Assembly (NCBI GenBank): GCA_020637215.1
Contig: JACJWI010000006.1
Span: 62,001 to 126,000 of the forward strand
Length of the DNA: 64,000 bases
Origin: Microthrixaceae bacterium
GTDB taxonomy: Bacteria > Actinomycetota > Acidimicrobiia > Acidimicrobiales > Microtrichaceae
Reading direction: 5' to 3'
Below, in pieces: positions 30,539 to 40,007 of this stretch. The notes under the pieces were generated by a model. It saw nothing but the letters and a program-made list of their open reading frames with translations, made no database searches and was not told the origin of the DNA. A program made the position numbers and the translations under genes. How positions within the stretch are numbered: position 1 is the first letter of the stretch; every line of letters starts with the position of its first letter.

Positions 30539-31018
30539 ATGAGCTCGCTGTGGACACCCGACGGCGAACGGCCCGTCGCCCGAAAGCCGGCGCCGGAGTC
30601 AACCACGTCGAGCGGGGCAGCATCGGCTCCGATCGATCCGGCCGACACCGACCCCGGCGCGGACCCGCTGCGCGCGGCCGCCGCCGCGCTCGGGTTGGAC
30701 CTCGACGCGATGACCGAGGAGGAGCGGACCCAGTTGGCCGCCGAGCTCGAGGAGATGATGCAGGTGCGTCGCCAGGTCGCGGCGACCCCGGCGTCGGAGA
30801 TGCTGACCAACTACCTGATGCGCTTCTTCGACCTGGCCACGATCTACCTCGAGGCCGAGCCGCCGGCGTTCGCCGATGCCGCCACGGTGATCGAGGCGTT
30901 CCGCAGCGTCCTCGACGGCGTGGGCGACCGCTTGGGCGAGCACGAACCGCTGCTGCGCGAGGCGCTCGGGCAGGCCCAGATGGTGTTCGTCCAGGTCAAG
31001 AACGCGGCCGGGGCCTGA
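30539..31018 (+). CDS. DUF1844-like protein
   Basis: 159 residues from the ATG at 30539, with GGAG eight bases upstream. The first ~45 residues are Pro/Ala/Asp-rich and probably disordered. The rest is helical: EEERTQLAAELEEMMQVRRQVA, then a segment resembling DUF1844 (MRFFDLATIYLEAEPPAFADAATVIEAFRSVLDGVGDRLGEHEPLLREALGQAQMVFVQVK, cited by region 75-155), with the RLGEHEP motif. No catalytic residues are evident and the function is unknown. It is divergent from infC and convergent with the cold-shock-like gene. Confidence 0.65.
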   Translation: MSSLWTPDGERPVARKPAPESTTSSGAASAPIDPADTDPGADPLRAAAAALGLDLDAMTEEERTQLAAELEEMMQVRRQVAATPASEMLTNYLMRFFDLATIYLEAEPPAFADAATVIEAFRSVLDGVGDRLGEHEPLLREALGQAQMVFVQVKNAAGA

Positions 31019-31022
31019 CCGG

Positions 31023-31070
31023 GCGTCCCCGAAGCGTTCTGGGGCGAGGAATCGACAGGTCCTGTCGGTT
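31023..31070. terminator. Two small hairpins between convergent genes
   Basis: Between the DUF1844 stop and the cold-shock-like stop there is a CCCCGAA/TTCTGGGG hairpin (31028-31046) and a perfect CGACAG-GTC-CTGTCG hairpin (31053-31067). There is no T-run, so terminator function is uncertain. Confidence 0.35.
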
Positions 31071-31077
31071 GCGACCC

Positions 31078-31299
31078 CTAAGTTCCGGGGACGGGGGTGA
31101 CCGGGGAGGCCTCGACGGTTCCGGCGTGCGCCGCGGCCAGCCCGATGAGCACCCGCGAGCCGACCGCGATGTCGCGACTGCCGTCCGCTATCGCCGTCGA
31201 GTGGAACCCGAGGCGTTCTCCGTCGTCGGTGACGACCACGCCCAACCCGACCTCACGGTCGAACTCGACGACCGTCGCCTCGAGCGGTGCAGTGCCCAT
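31078..31299 (-). CDS. Cold-shock-domain-like small protein
   Basis: 73 residues with the five-strand outline of a cold-shock/OB domain: ATVVEFDREVGLGVVVTDDG, LGFHSTAI, then VGSRVLIGLAAAHAGTVEAS. The usual nucleic-acid-binding motifs are altered: GFGFI-type RNP1 is GLGVV and VFVH-type RNP2 is LGFHS. Nucleic-acid binding may therefore be weaker or different. It starts 29 bases after the hisG stop on the same strand and may be co-transcribed. Confidence 0.6.
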   Translation of the reverse strand: MGTAPLEATVVEFDREVGLGVVVTDDGERLGFHSTAIADGSRDIAVGSRVLIGLAAAHAGTVEASPVTPVPGT

Positions 31300-31328
31300 C
31301 GTCAGGATCAGGTCCGTCGCGGACCGTC

Positions 31329-32204
31329 TCAGTGGACGATCTTGGACAGCGGGAGCTCGATGATGTCGGTGGCGCCCGCGTCCTTGAGTGCCGGGATCAG
31401 GATGTTGATCTCGTTCTTGGGCACGACCGTCTCGACCGCGTAACCGGCCGATCCGTACAGCTCGTTGACCGTCGGGGTCTTCATGGCGGGCAACACCTCG
31501 ATCACCGCGTCGAGGGCGTCGGTGGCGACGTTGAGCTTGACCAGCACCTTGCCCCGCGCCTCGAGCACGCCGCTGAGCAACGTGAGGACCTGCTCCATGG
31601 CGTGGCGCTTGTCGGGATCGGCGAAGGCCGCCGGGTTGGCGACCAACTCGGTGTACGACACCAGGATCACGTCGATGACCCGCAGCCCCGCGGCGCGCAG
31701 GGCCGAGCCGGTCTCGGTGATGTCGACGACGCAGTCGACGATGTCGGGCACCTTGGCCTCGGTGGCGCCGTAGGAGAGCCGGATGTCGGCGTCGACGCCC
31801 TTGTCGGCGAAGAACCGGCGCGTCAGCTCGGGGTACTCGGTGGACACCCGCACCCCCGACGGCAGGTCCGACACCGACCGGTACTCGGAGTCGCCCGGCA
31901 CCGCGACGACGACCGTGATCGGGTTGGTCGTCGCCTTCGAGTAGCGCAGCTCACCCAGCGACGTCACCTGGGAACCGGTCTCCTCGACCCAGTCCCGACC
32001 GGTGATGCCGAGGTCGAAGAGGCCGTCCGCGACGTAGGTCGGGATCTCCTGGGGGCGCAGGATCCGCACCGACTCGATCCGGGGGTCGTCGATCGTGGCC
32101 TTGTACGACACCGACGAATCACGACGGACGGGCAGGTCGGCCGCCTCGAACAGGTCCATGGTGGACCGTTCCAGCGAACCCTTCGGGAGGACGAGCTTCA
32201 GCAC
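31329..32204 (-). CDS. hisG: ATP phosphoribosyltransferase, long form
   Basis: First, feedback-controlled step of histidine synthesis: ATP and PRPP to phosphoribosyl-ATP. 291 residues, the long form with a C-terminal ACT-like regulatory domain (LNVATDALDAVIEVLPAMKTPTV region), so no HisZ partner is needed. The catalytic part has LVLPKGSLERSTMDLFEAA and the PRPP-binding ESVRILRPQEIPTYVADG...DLGITGRDWVEE region, with DIVDCVVDITETGSALRAAGL. The GTG at 32204 gives the normal family start; the longer upstream frame has no homology. No other his gene is in the window. Confidence 0.95.
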   Translation of the reverse strand: MLKLVLPKGSLERSTMDLFEAADLPVRRDSSVSYKATIDDPRIESVRILRPQEIPTYVADGLFDLGITGRDWVEETGSQVTSLGELRYSKATTNPITVVVAVPGDSEYRSVSDLPSGVRVSTEYPELTRRFFADKGVDADIRLSYGATEAKVPDIVDCVVDITETGSALRAAGLRVIDVILVSYTELVANPAAFADPDKRHAMEQVLTLLSGVLEARGKVLVKLNVATDALDAVIEVLPAMKTPTVNELYGSAGYAVETVVPKNEINILIPALKDAGATDIIELPLSKIVH

Positions 32205-32395
32205 GCGGCGAGGGTAGTCGGAGCGGCTCGGACGGCCGAAGCCGAATAGCAGCGCCACGGCGCGCTCGCGACCGTTTCCTGAGATGCTCACCGAAGTTCT
32301 CCTAGCGCGACCCACCTCCCATGTGCTGAACTGCCGCCCGGCTCACCTCCGTCGGGGGGAGCTGGGGAAGAGCCCGGCCTGAAGGGGCAAGGCAC

Positions 32396-33142
32396 GTGGC
32401 CATCATCAACTCGTTCTCCACCGGGACCGAGGCCGCCCTCCGGGCTGACGGATCGGTGGCCTTCGACGACGGGCTCGTCGTCGACGATCCCATGCGCGAC
32501 TTCGATCCCGACCGGCTCGATCCCGCGCTCAGCGTCCACACCATCGACTCCACCCATCCCCTGTGGGTGCCGGCGGAGAACTTCGTGTACCGGGTGTTCC
32601 GCGTCTCGGAGTTCTGCCGGGAGTCCCCCCGGCAGTTCGTCGAGGAGTCCGAGCCGTGGCGCGCCGGGAGCCAGCTGCACGTCATCGCCGACGGGAGCGA
32701 CCCCGTGGGAGTGGCGCGCACGATCATCGGCACCTACGACCAGCTGCCGGTGAGCCAGTTCGAACCCGAGATCGCGGTCCCCGACGGGCTTCTGTGCGAG
32801 ATCGGATCGCTGGCGGTCCAGCCGAACCAGCGAGGGCTCGGTGTGGCCAACGAGCTGCACCGCCAGGCGTTCTGGGCTGGTATCCACCGCGGGATCGAGG
32901 GCTTCTGCTTCCTCATCGACTCGTGGATGTTCGACTTCTTCCGCTCTCACTACGGCCTGCCGGTGCGGGCGCTGGCCCGGCCCCGTCAGTTCATGGGTGG
33001 CGAGGTCGTCCCGACCGGGATGTGGTGGCCCGAGATGCTGCACGTGCTCTACCGAACCCGACCGAACGTCTACCGGTGGTCGGTCGAGGGCCTCGAGCCC
33101 CATCTCTTCGCCGAGTACGACCTGCCGATCGTCCTGGACTGA
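32396..33142 (+). CDS. GNAT-fold acyltransferase-like protein
   Basis: 248 residues with a GNAT acetyltransferase core: acceptor-side HPLWVPAENFVYRVF, then LCEIGSLAVQPNQRGLGVANEL, the latter being the CoA pyrophosphate loop (QRGLGV, about residues 142-147). Length, the leading wide beta region and aromatic C-terminal half are reminiscent of N-acyl amino-acid or autoinducer synthase-like GNAT proteins (FeeM type). The family assignment below GNAT level is uncertain. GTG start with AAGGGG about nine bases upstream. It is divergent from hisG, and the small membrane protein gene follows 107 bases later. Confidence 0.65.
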   Translation: MAIINSFSTGTEAALRADGSVAFDDGLVVDDPMRDFDPDRLDPALSVHTIDSTHPLWVPAENFVYRVFRVSEFCRESPRQFVEESEPWRAGSQLHVIADGSDPVGVARTIIGTYDQLPVSQFEPEIAVPDGLLCEIGSLAVQPNQRGLGVANELHRQAFWAGIHRGIEGFCFLIDSWMFDFFRSHYGLPVRALARPRQFMGGEVVPTGMWWPEMLHVLYRTRPNVYRWSVEGLEPHLFAEYDLPIVLD

Positions 33143-33249
33143 TCGCCGGCGGCCCCGTGACCTCGATCCCACCAGCCGGCATCGACCGCTCCGCGGCATC
33201 GGCCCCGTACACTGCCATGCGGGGGGACCAACTCCGATCCGGAGGGTCT

Positions 33250-33705
33250 GTGCAGGAGCAGCGTTCGCGGGGCGTGTGGAGCGAGATCCGGTCTCTCGGA
33301 GGCTTCGGACGCGCCTGGGCGGTCGGCATCTTCCTGTTCTCGGCGGCCCGCGCGCTCATCGCCTGGCCGACCCTCGGTCGCTACGGAGTCGATCCGTGGT
33401 TGTTCCTGGCCATCGACCTGGTCACGGCGTTGCCCTACGGCATCGCCCAGGCGCTGACGGTGAAGATCCTGCGGGACCGCTCCCGCCCACCCGGCGACTC
33501 GGTCCCGTGGGCCGTGGTCGTCGTCGTCATGTTCGTGCTGCCGTACGTGTACATCTTCGTGTCGTCCGGCTCGATGCCGCTGTTGGCCACCGTCGGAGTG
33601 GTCGCCTGGATGGTGCTGTTCGGCGCCCTGGCAGGCCTCCGGATGCGCCGCCAGATCAAGGCCGGGGGCGCGGAGGTCGACTCGGATCCGGCCCCTGTGG
33701 GCTGA
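33250..33705 (+). CDS. Small integral membrane protein, unknown function
   Basis: 151 residues from the GTG at 33250, chosen for the GGAGGG site four bases upstream (ATG 33217 and GTG 33157 are longer options). There are three or four predicted membrane segments: AVGIFLFSAARALIAW, PWLFLAIDLVTALPYGIAQA, AVVVVVMFVLPYVYIFVSS and LLATVGVVAWMVLFGALAG, followed by a basic, acidic-ending tail. I do not recognise the family. Confidence 0.6.
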   Translation: MQEQRSRGVWSEIRSLGGFGRAWAVGIFLFSAARALIAWPTLGRYGVDPWLFLAIDLVTALPYGIAQALTVKILRDRSRPPGDSVPWAVVVVVMFVLPYVYIFVSSGSMPLLATVGVVAWMVLFGALAGLRMRRQIKAGGAEVDSDPAPVG

Positions 33706-33872
33706 GCCCGTTCGCTGCCCGACCGCCGGTCCGATCAGCGGCACCCTGCCGTCCGCTGGACCATCCGCAGAACAAGGAACGCAGCGATTCCTTCATCCGG
33801 GCCGATTACGACCGATGACTGTGGGGAGCCCCCCGTCCGGGGTGAGCACCCATCGCGCAGGAATCGGGCACC

Positions 33873-36800
33873 TTGTCGACCCAGCTCGCATCGCAGAGCA
33901 CGAACACCACGGCGTTCCGACGATTCGTCGCGTTCGCCGTCGTGGCGTACCTGATCAACGTCGCGCTCGACCCGGACCTGATGGCGGTCTGGTTCGTCAT
34001 CTTCGGCTGGACCTGCGTGGTCATCGCCATGCTCCGCAGCCGGACGCTCCCCGCCGACATCCGGGGACCGGCGATGCTGGTCGTGCTCGCCGGTGCAGGC
34101 TCGCTGACCGGGGCGATCGTCCGGGCGATCCACGGCATGATCATCGGCGAGAAGTACCCGTTCCCGTCGGTCGCCGATGTCTTCACGTTCCTCGGCACGA
34201 TCCTGTTCCTCGTCACGATCGTGATGATCGTGAAGCGCCGGGTGGGTCGCATCACCTCGGATCTGGTGCTCGACGCCGTGATCGGTGGATCCGCGATCGC
34301 GCTGATCCAGTGGCAGCTCGTGCTGGTGCCCTACCTGCGCAACCCCCACGCCCCGAGCGACGCCGTCGCCGTCAACGTCGTCTACGCCGGATTCTCGACC
34401 CTGCTGGTGATGGCCGCCATTCTCGCGCTCGTCGCGGGCGGCAACCGCTCCACCAGCAACCGGTTGCTGGCCGCCGGTCTCTTCGCCACCGTCCTGCTCG
34501 ACGTGGTGGCCACCCTCATCACCGCTGGCCGCATCCCTGACGAGGTCCGCCTGTACGTGGCGCCGTTCGTGTTCATCTTCGGCGGCGCCGGCCTGCTTCA
34601 CCCATCGGTCGTGTCGCTGCTCGAGCGGCCGGTCGACCCGGCGCTGCTGCGGCGCATCACCACCAAGCGCATCGGCGTCCTCGCCGTCGCACTCCTCGCC
34701 GCGCCCGCCCTGATGCTCACCGCTCTGGTGCAAGGGGATGGAGCCGACCTGTGGCTCCCCGCCGTCGGCTCTCTCGCTCTCGCACCGCTGGTCGTCGTCC
34801 GCCTCGGCGGACTCGTGCGCCAGAACGAGAAGCTCGCCGCCATGGAGACGACGCTGCGGTCGGTCGGCGAGCGCCTCGTGGCCGCCGAGACCCGCGACGA
34901 CGTCGCACGGATCATCACCGTCGGCCTGGAGCAGGTGCTGGGCGACCGACTGGTCCAGGGCGCCCTGGTCATGACATCGGACCGCGACGACACCTCATCG
35001 GACCTGGTCCACGTTGCACGGACCCACGCCGCCTCGAGCGCCGACGACGGACATCGACTCACCGGTGATGTCCGGGAGCTCGAGGACGCGGGTCGTCCCG
35101 GCCGCTGGTACACCGGCTACGTCGTCGTGCAACGCGAGCTGCAGGGCCAGGTGGTCGCCTCGACGCGCGCCGAGCTGACCGCGGAGGAGCGCAGCGCTCT
35201 CCAGGCGCTCTGCCGTGAGGCGTCGATCGCGTTGCGAGCGGTGGAGCAGACCGAGATCAACGTCCGGCAGCGGTCCGAGGAGCGCTTCGGGTCCCTCGTC
35301 GACAACAGCTCCGACATCGTGGCGATCATGGACGACCACGGCCGGCTCTCCTACGTGTCGCCGGTCGCCGTGCGCCTCCTCGGCTACCCGTCGGACTTCC
35401 GGGGCATCGACCACGTTCTCGACCTGGTCCATCCCGATGATCGCGACGCCGCGGCACGGATGCTCGACGACGTGCGCTTCGGCAAGCGGGTGCCCATCGA
35501 GGTCCGGTTGCGTCACGTCGCCGGCACCTACCACTGGTTCGAGGTGCTCGGCGTCGACCTGCAGAGCGATCCGAACATCGCCGGCATCGTCCTCACCGCC
35601 CGCGAGATCGGGGACCGCAAGGCTGCCGAGCAGCAGCTGCAGCTGTCGGAGGCCCGCTTCAAGGCGCTGGTCCAGAACTCGAGCGACGTGGTCCTGGTCG
35701 TCGGGGCCAACGGAACCGTCCGCTACGCCAGCCCGTCGGTGGTCTCGACCATGGGCCTCAGCCCCGACGAGCTGATGGGCCGCACCCTCGAGGAGGCCTT
35801 CCGCGACAGCGGCGTGGACTGGGAGGTCGCCCTGCGGTCCGGTCACGACCAGGGCGAGCACCCCGAGCTGCTCGAGTTCGGGTTCCGAAACGAGCGCAGC
35901 GACTGGATCCACATGGAGGCGTCGGTCACCGACCTCCGTCGCGAGGAAGCCGTCGGTGGGTTCGTCCTCAACGCCCGCGACGTGACCGAGCGCACGACCA
36001 TGATGCAGCGGCTGCGCTACCAGTCGACCCACGACGCCCTCACCGGCCTGGCCAACCGAGTGCTGGCCGCCGAGGAGCTGGGCGGGATGTTGAGCCGCAA
36101 CGCCGGCGGCAGCACGGTGGCGGTGATCTCGCTCGACATCGACGACTTCAAGGACGTCAACGACAGCCTGGGACACGGCGTCGGGGACCGGCTGCTGTAC
36201 GCGGTCGCGGACCGCATCAAGGAGAGCCTGGCCTTCGGCGACATCGCGGCACGCTCCTCCGGCGACGAGTTCGTCGTCGTGCTCGAACGGGCCCACGGTG
36301 AGGCGCAGGTCCTGGAGCTCGCCGACCGCCTGCTGTCGTCGTTGGAGCGGCCCTTCGACGTCGACGGTCGGGAGCTCACCGTCACCGCCTCCGCCGGGGT
36401 CGCCTACGACCACGACCGCGAGACTGCGGCCGAGGTCCTGCTGCGCAACGCGGACACCGCCATGTACAAGGCCAAGCAGATGGGCAAGCGGCGCTCGGTC
36501 GTGTTCGAGCCCCACATGCACACCGCGTCGGCGGACCGCCTGGAGCTGCGCGCGGACCTGGCCCGGGCGATCGACACCGAGCAGTTCGTTCCCCACTACC
36601 AGCCGATCGTCGACCTGCTCACCCGCCGGATCGTCGGCTGCGAAGCACTGATCCGTTGGCAACACCCTCAGCGCGGGCTGCTCTCCCCCGCCGTGTTCGT
36701 CCCGTTGGCCGAGGAGTCGGGCCTGATCGGCGCCATGGGCGAGTGGATGATGGAACGGGCGTGCCGCGACCTGTCCGAGTGGCGGTCGTCCATGCCCGAG

Positions 36801-37325
36801 GTCGCCGAGGCCATGACCATCTCGGTGAACCTCACCGCCCAGGAGGTCCATGGCGAGCGACTGGTCCCGGTGGTGACCGACATCCTCCGCCGCACCGGTC
36901 TGCCGGCTGACCGGCTGGTGCTCGAGGTCACCGAGTCGAACCTCCTGTCGGACACCCAGGTGATCCAGGACCGGATGCAACGCCTGCGCGAGCTCGGCAC
37001 CCGGCTCGCGATCGACGACTTCGGAACCGGTTACTCGTCGCTCGGCTACGTGCAGAAGTTCGCCTTCGACGTGTTGAAGATCGACCGCTCCTTCATCGAG
37101 GGCCTCGACCGCCAGACCAACCGCCAGATCGTGACCGCCGTGCTCGACCTGGCCCGCGAGCTGCAGGTCCGGGTGGTGGCCGAGGGGATCGAGGAAGAGG
37201 ACCAGGAGCAGGCCCTGATCGAGCTCGGCTGCGTCTACGCGCAGGGCTACCGGTACTCCCGCCCCGTCCCCGCCGCCCAGTTCCGCAAGCTGCTGATCGA
37301 ACAGACCGCTCCCGCCCGCGCCTGA
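33873..37325 (+). CDS. Membrane-bound PAS-GGDEF-EAL cyclic-di-GMP protein
   Basis: 1150 residues controlling the second messenger c-di-GMP. Order: about eight to nine membrane helices (residues ~15-310), a GAF-like region (~325-455), two PAS domains (~468-590 and ~592-705), GGDEF (~712-880) and EAL (~890-1140). The GGDEF signature is SGDEF (about residue 795), a one-residue variant whose activity is uncertain. The EAL domain keeps CEALIRW, the VTESNLL glutamate, DDFGTGYSS, KIDRSFI and AEGIEEEDQ, so it should be an active phosphodiesterase. The TTG start at 33873 has AGGAA ten bases upstream and begins the first hydrophobic region properly. Confidence 0.9.
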   Translation: MSTQLASQSTNTTAFRRFVAFAVVAYLINVALDPDLMAVWFVIFGWTCVVIAMLRSRTLPADIRGPAMLVVLAGAGSLTGAIVRAIHGMIIGEKYPFPSVADVFTFLGTILFLVTIVMIVKRRVGRITSDLVLDAVIGGSAIALIQWQLVLVPYLRNPHAPSDAVAVNVVYAGFSTLLVMAAILALVAGGNRSTSNRLLAAGLFATVLLDVVATLITAGRIPDEVRLYVAPFVFIFGGAGLLHPSVVSLLERPVDPALLRRITTKRIGVLAVALLAAPALMLTALVQGDGADLWLPAVGSLALAPLVVVRLGGLVRQNEKLAAMETTLRSVGERLVAAETRDDVARIITVGLEQVLGDRLVQGALVMTSDRDDTSSDLVHVARTHAASSADDGHRLTGDVRELEDAGRPGRWYTGYVVVQRELQGQVVASTRAELTAEERSALQALCREASIALRAVEQTEINVRQRSEERFGSLVDNSSDIVAIMDDHGRLSYVSPVAVRLLGYPSDFRGIDHVLDLVHPDDRDAAARMLDDVRFGKRVPIEVRLRHVAGTYHWFEVLGVDLQSDPNIAGIVLTAREIGDRKAAEQQLQLSEARFKALVQNSSDVVLVVGANGTVRYASPSVVSTMGLSPDELMGRTLEEAFRDSGVDWEVALRSGHDQGEHPELLEFGFRNERSDWIHMEASVTDLRREEAVGGFVLNARDVTERTTMMQRLRYQSTHDALTGLANRVLAAEELGGMLSRNAGGSTVAVISLDIDDFKDVNDSLGHGVGDRLLYAVADRIKESLAFGDIAARSSGDEFVVVLERAHGEAQVLELADRLLSSLERPFDVDGRELTVTASAGVAYDHDRETAAEVLLRNADTAMYKAKQMGKRRSVVFEPHMHTASADRLELRADLARAIDTEQFVPHYQPIVDLLTRRIVGCEALIRWQHPQRGLLSPAVFVPLAEESGLIGAMGEWMMERACRDLSEWRSSMPEVAEAMTISVNLTAQEVHGERLVPVVTDILRRTGLPADRLVLEVTESNLLSDTQVIQDRMQRLRELGTRLAIDDFGTGYSSLGYVQKFAFDVLKIDRSFIEGLDRQTNRQIVTAVLDLARELQVRVVAEGIEEEDQEQALIELGCVYAQGYRYSRPVPAAQFRKLLIEQTAPARA

Positions 37326-37365
37326 CCGGGATCCCCACGACGGTCGGGTGCGGGAGACTGGGCCG

Positions 37366-38214
37366 GTGCACGACGCCGGTCCGATCCTGATCCGGGACGT
37401 CGAGGACCCGCGTCTGGCCGACTACCGCCACCTCAACGACGCGGCGGCCCGCGTCGCGGCCGGCCGCGACGACACCACCGGCGGGGGCTGCGCCATCGTC
37501 GAGGGGGCGGTCGCCCTCGAGGTCGTGCTCCGTGCCGGCATCCCGTTGCGCTCCCTGTTGCTCACCCGGACCCGGGCGGAGTCCATGGCCCCGCTGCTCG
37601 AGCGCCACGCCGCGGACGTGCCGCTGTTCGTCGCGGACCGAGACGTGCTCGCCGAGGTCGTCGGCTTCGACCTCCACCGAGGGGTCCTCGCGTCAGCCGA
37701 ACGTCGGCCGCCCCCACCCGCAGATGAGGTGCTGGGGTCCTGCTCGCGGGTGGTGGTGACCGAGGGTCTCAACGACCACGAGAACCTGGGCGCGCTGTTC
37801 CGCAACGCCGCCGCGCTCCGCATCGACGCGGTGCTGCTCGACGACCGCACCGCCGATCCGCTGTACCGACGATGCATCCGTGTGTCGTCGGGCTGGGCCG
37901 CGGTGCTGCCCCACGCCCGCCTCGGGGCGCTGCCCGGCGGCTACGACCGGCTGCGGAGCCACGGGTTCCGGGTGGTCGCGCTCACCCCGTCACCGGACGC
38001 GCTCGCCGCGGACCGGGCCGCCGCGGCCGGGTGGCTCGACGACCGGGTGGCCTTCGTCGTCGGGGCCGAGGGTCCGGGTCTCGCGCCGGCGTCGATCGCC
38101 GGGGCCGACGCCGCGGTGAGGATCCCGATGTCCCCCGGGGTCGACTCGCTCAACGTGGCAACATCGCTGGCGGTGGTCGCCGCGTTCGCGGCCGCGCGCC
38201 GGCAGTGGCGCTGA
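37366..38214 (+). CDS. SpoU/TrmH-family RNA methyltransferase
   Basis: 282 residues, SAM-dependent ribose methylase. The N-terminal substrate-binding domain includes CAIVEGAVALEVVLRAGIPLRSLLLT. The SPOUT core has VVTEGLNDHENLGALFRNAAALRIDAVLL, VGAEGPGLAP and IPMSPGVDSLNVATSLAV, the three family motifs, cited in parts. The GTG at 37366 is preferred over 37348 because GGGAG lies 12 bases upstream. This is the second SpoU gene in the window and does not resemble the one at 27796 beyond the family motifs. The target nucleotide is unknown. Confidence 0.88.
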   Translation: MHDAGPILIRDVEDPRLADYRHLNDAAARVAAGRDDTTGGGCAIVEGAVALEVVLRAGIPLRSLLLTRTRAESMAPLLERHAADVPLFVADRDVLAEVVGFDLHRGVLASAERRPPPPADEVLGSCSRVVVTEGLNDHENLGALFRNAAALRIDAVLLDDRTADPLYRRCIRVSSGWAAVLPHARLGALPGGYDRLRSHGFRVVALTPSPDALAADRAAAAGWLDDRVAFVVGAEGPGLAPASIAGADAAVRIPMSPGVDSLNVATSLAVVAAFAAARRQWR

Positions 38215-38224
38215 CGTCGTCCGC

Positions 38225-38728
38225 TCAGCCGACGCGCAGACGATCGAGCACGGCAGCCATCTCGAGCGCCGTCTCGGCGGCCTCGGAGCCCTTGTTGTCG
38301 CCGGTGACGTCGCCGTCGACCACCGAGCGCACCAGCGCCTGACGTCGGTCCTCGACGGTGAGCACGGCCAGCACGATGGGAACCTCGACGGCGAGCTGGG
38401 CATCCATGATGCCCGCCGCAGCCGGGCCGGCGACGTACTCGAAGTGCGCGGTGTCGCCGCGGATGACGCACCCGATGGCGATCACCGCGTCGTAGCGGCC
38501 GGTGCCGGCCATGACCTTGGCCGCCAGCGGGAGCTCGAACGCCCCCGGCACCCACGCGACGTCGATGTCGTCGTCGCGGAGCCCGCAGGTCCGCAGGGTG
38601 TCGGTCGCACCGCGGAGCAGTCGGTCGGTGACCGTGCGGTTCCAACGGGCGCAGACGATGCCGACGCGGCGGCCGGTGCCATCGACGCTGGCCCCGGTGA
38701 CGTCGGGGGTGGAGAAGTTGCGGGCCAT
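38225..38728 (-). CDS. ribH: 6,7-dimethyl-8-ribityllumazine synthase
   Basis: Penultimate riboflavin step, condensing the ribityl-pyrimidinedione with dihydroxybutanone phosphate. 167 residues. It has VGIVCARWNRTVTDRLLRGA, the VPGAFELPLAAKVMAGTGRYDAVIAIGCVIRGDT core and GDNKGSEAAETALEM (conserved GxKGxEAA). It is the last and fully intact gene of the riboflavin run, 21 bases after ribBA. Confidence 0.96.
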   Translation of the reverse strand: MARNFSTPDVTGASVDGTGRRVGIVCARWNRTVTDRLLRGATDTLRTCGLRDDDIDVAWVPGAFELPLAAKVMAGTGRYDAVIAIGCVIRGDTAHFEYVAGPAAAGIMDAQLAVEVPIVLAVLTVEDRRQALVRSVVDGDVTGDNKGSEAAETALEMAAVLDRLRVG

Positions 38729-38749
38729 GCGGATCCTCCGGCGGATCGG

Positions 38750-39992
38750 TCAGTCGTCCAGGTTCTCGAGCAGGTGGCCCATCTTCTCCCGCTTGGTGCG
38801 CAGGTAGCCGATGTTCTCGGGGTTCGGGGCCGACAGGACCGGCACCCGCTCGGTGATCTCCAGCCCGAAGCCCTCGAGCCCGCCGTACTTGGCCGGGTTG
38901 TTGGTCATCAGGCGCATGGTGGTGATGCCCAGGTCGTTGAGCATCTGCGCGCCGATCCCGTACTCGCGGGAGTCGACCGGCAGTCCCAGCTCGACGTTGG
39001 CCTCGACGGTGTCGTGGCCCTCCTCCTGGAGGCTGTAGGCGCGGATCTTGTGGCCGATGCCGATCCCGCGGCCCTCGTGGCCGCGCAGGTAGACCAGGAC
39101 GCCCAGGCCCTCCTCCGCGATCCGCTCCATGGCGGCGTCGAGCTGCACTCCGCAGTCGCAGCGCAGCGAGTGGAACACGTCGCCGGTCAGGCACTCGGAG
39201 TGGACCCGCACCAGCACGTCCTCCTCGCCCTGGACCGCACCGCGGACCATGGCGACGTGCTGCTCGCCGTCGAGGACGGACTCGTAGACGTAGCAGGTGA
39301 AGTCGCCCCACGGGGTGGGGATCCAGACTCGGCCACCCGCCGCACGGCTTCTCGTTCCTGGCGGCGCGATCCAACTGGGCGATCGTGATCCTCGGGCAGC
39401 CCGTGCTCCCGGCAGAACTCGATCGGTCCGGCACCGGGCCCATGAATCCCGTCGTCGTTGACGATCTCGCAGAGGACGCCCGCGGGGATTATCCGGCGAG
39501 GCGGGCCAGGTCGACGGCGCGGCCTCAGTGTAGCCGCCAGCAGGCACCCCGCCCTCGGGTACCGCAGCGGGGAAGATGTAGCCGGCCAGGGGCAGGCGAG
39601 GTCCGCGGGGCGGAGTACTGGCGAATCGATGGGCGCTTGGATGATGCGGCGGTCGCGGCCGAGATGCCGTCGAGGTGCCGTGGACGTAGTCGACCAGTAG
39701 GTGAACGCCGTGCGGTGCGGCTCTCGGTGTTGTCGCGCATCAGCGGGATCTCGACCGTGGAATCGTTCGCCGGTCAGCGGGTACCAGATCACCCCCGAGG
39801 TCAGCGGCGGACGAAGAAGGTGATGGTCTCGGCGCTGGCCGCGCCAGCACCATGATCAGGTCGCCCTCGTTCCGCGGTCCCTCGTCGTCGACGACCACGT
39901 GATCTCGCCTCCAGGCGATGGCGCGACAGCGTCCTCGACCGGGCGGAACACCGAGCTCTCGCTCCCTGCTCAGACAGCGGTTCACGGGTCAT
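38750..39992 (-). pseudogene. ribBA: Bifunctional GTP cyclohydrolase II / DHBP synthase, first half frameshifted
   Basis: The C-terminal RibA half is intact in one frame from about 39330 down: WIPTPWGDFTCYVYESV, SECLTGDVFHSLRCDCGVQLD (zinc cysteines), RGHEGRGIG and GLPVDSREYGIGAQML. The N-terminal RibB half (39330-39992) is recognisable only as pieces in all three frames: PVEDAVA near the start, NEGDLIM-like and ETITFFVR, YPLTGERF, RTAFT, then PAGVLCEIVNDDG and REHGLP. Several single-base insertions and losses are needed to join them. The first lies near 39330 (expected RRVAE then WIPTPW). This is either a decayed gene or local sequence error. Confidence 0.85.
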
Positions 39993-40007
39993 GACGGGTC
40001 CTCCGAT

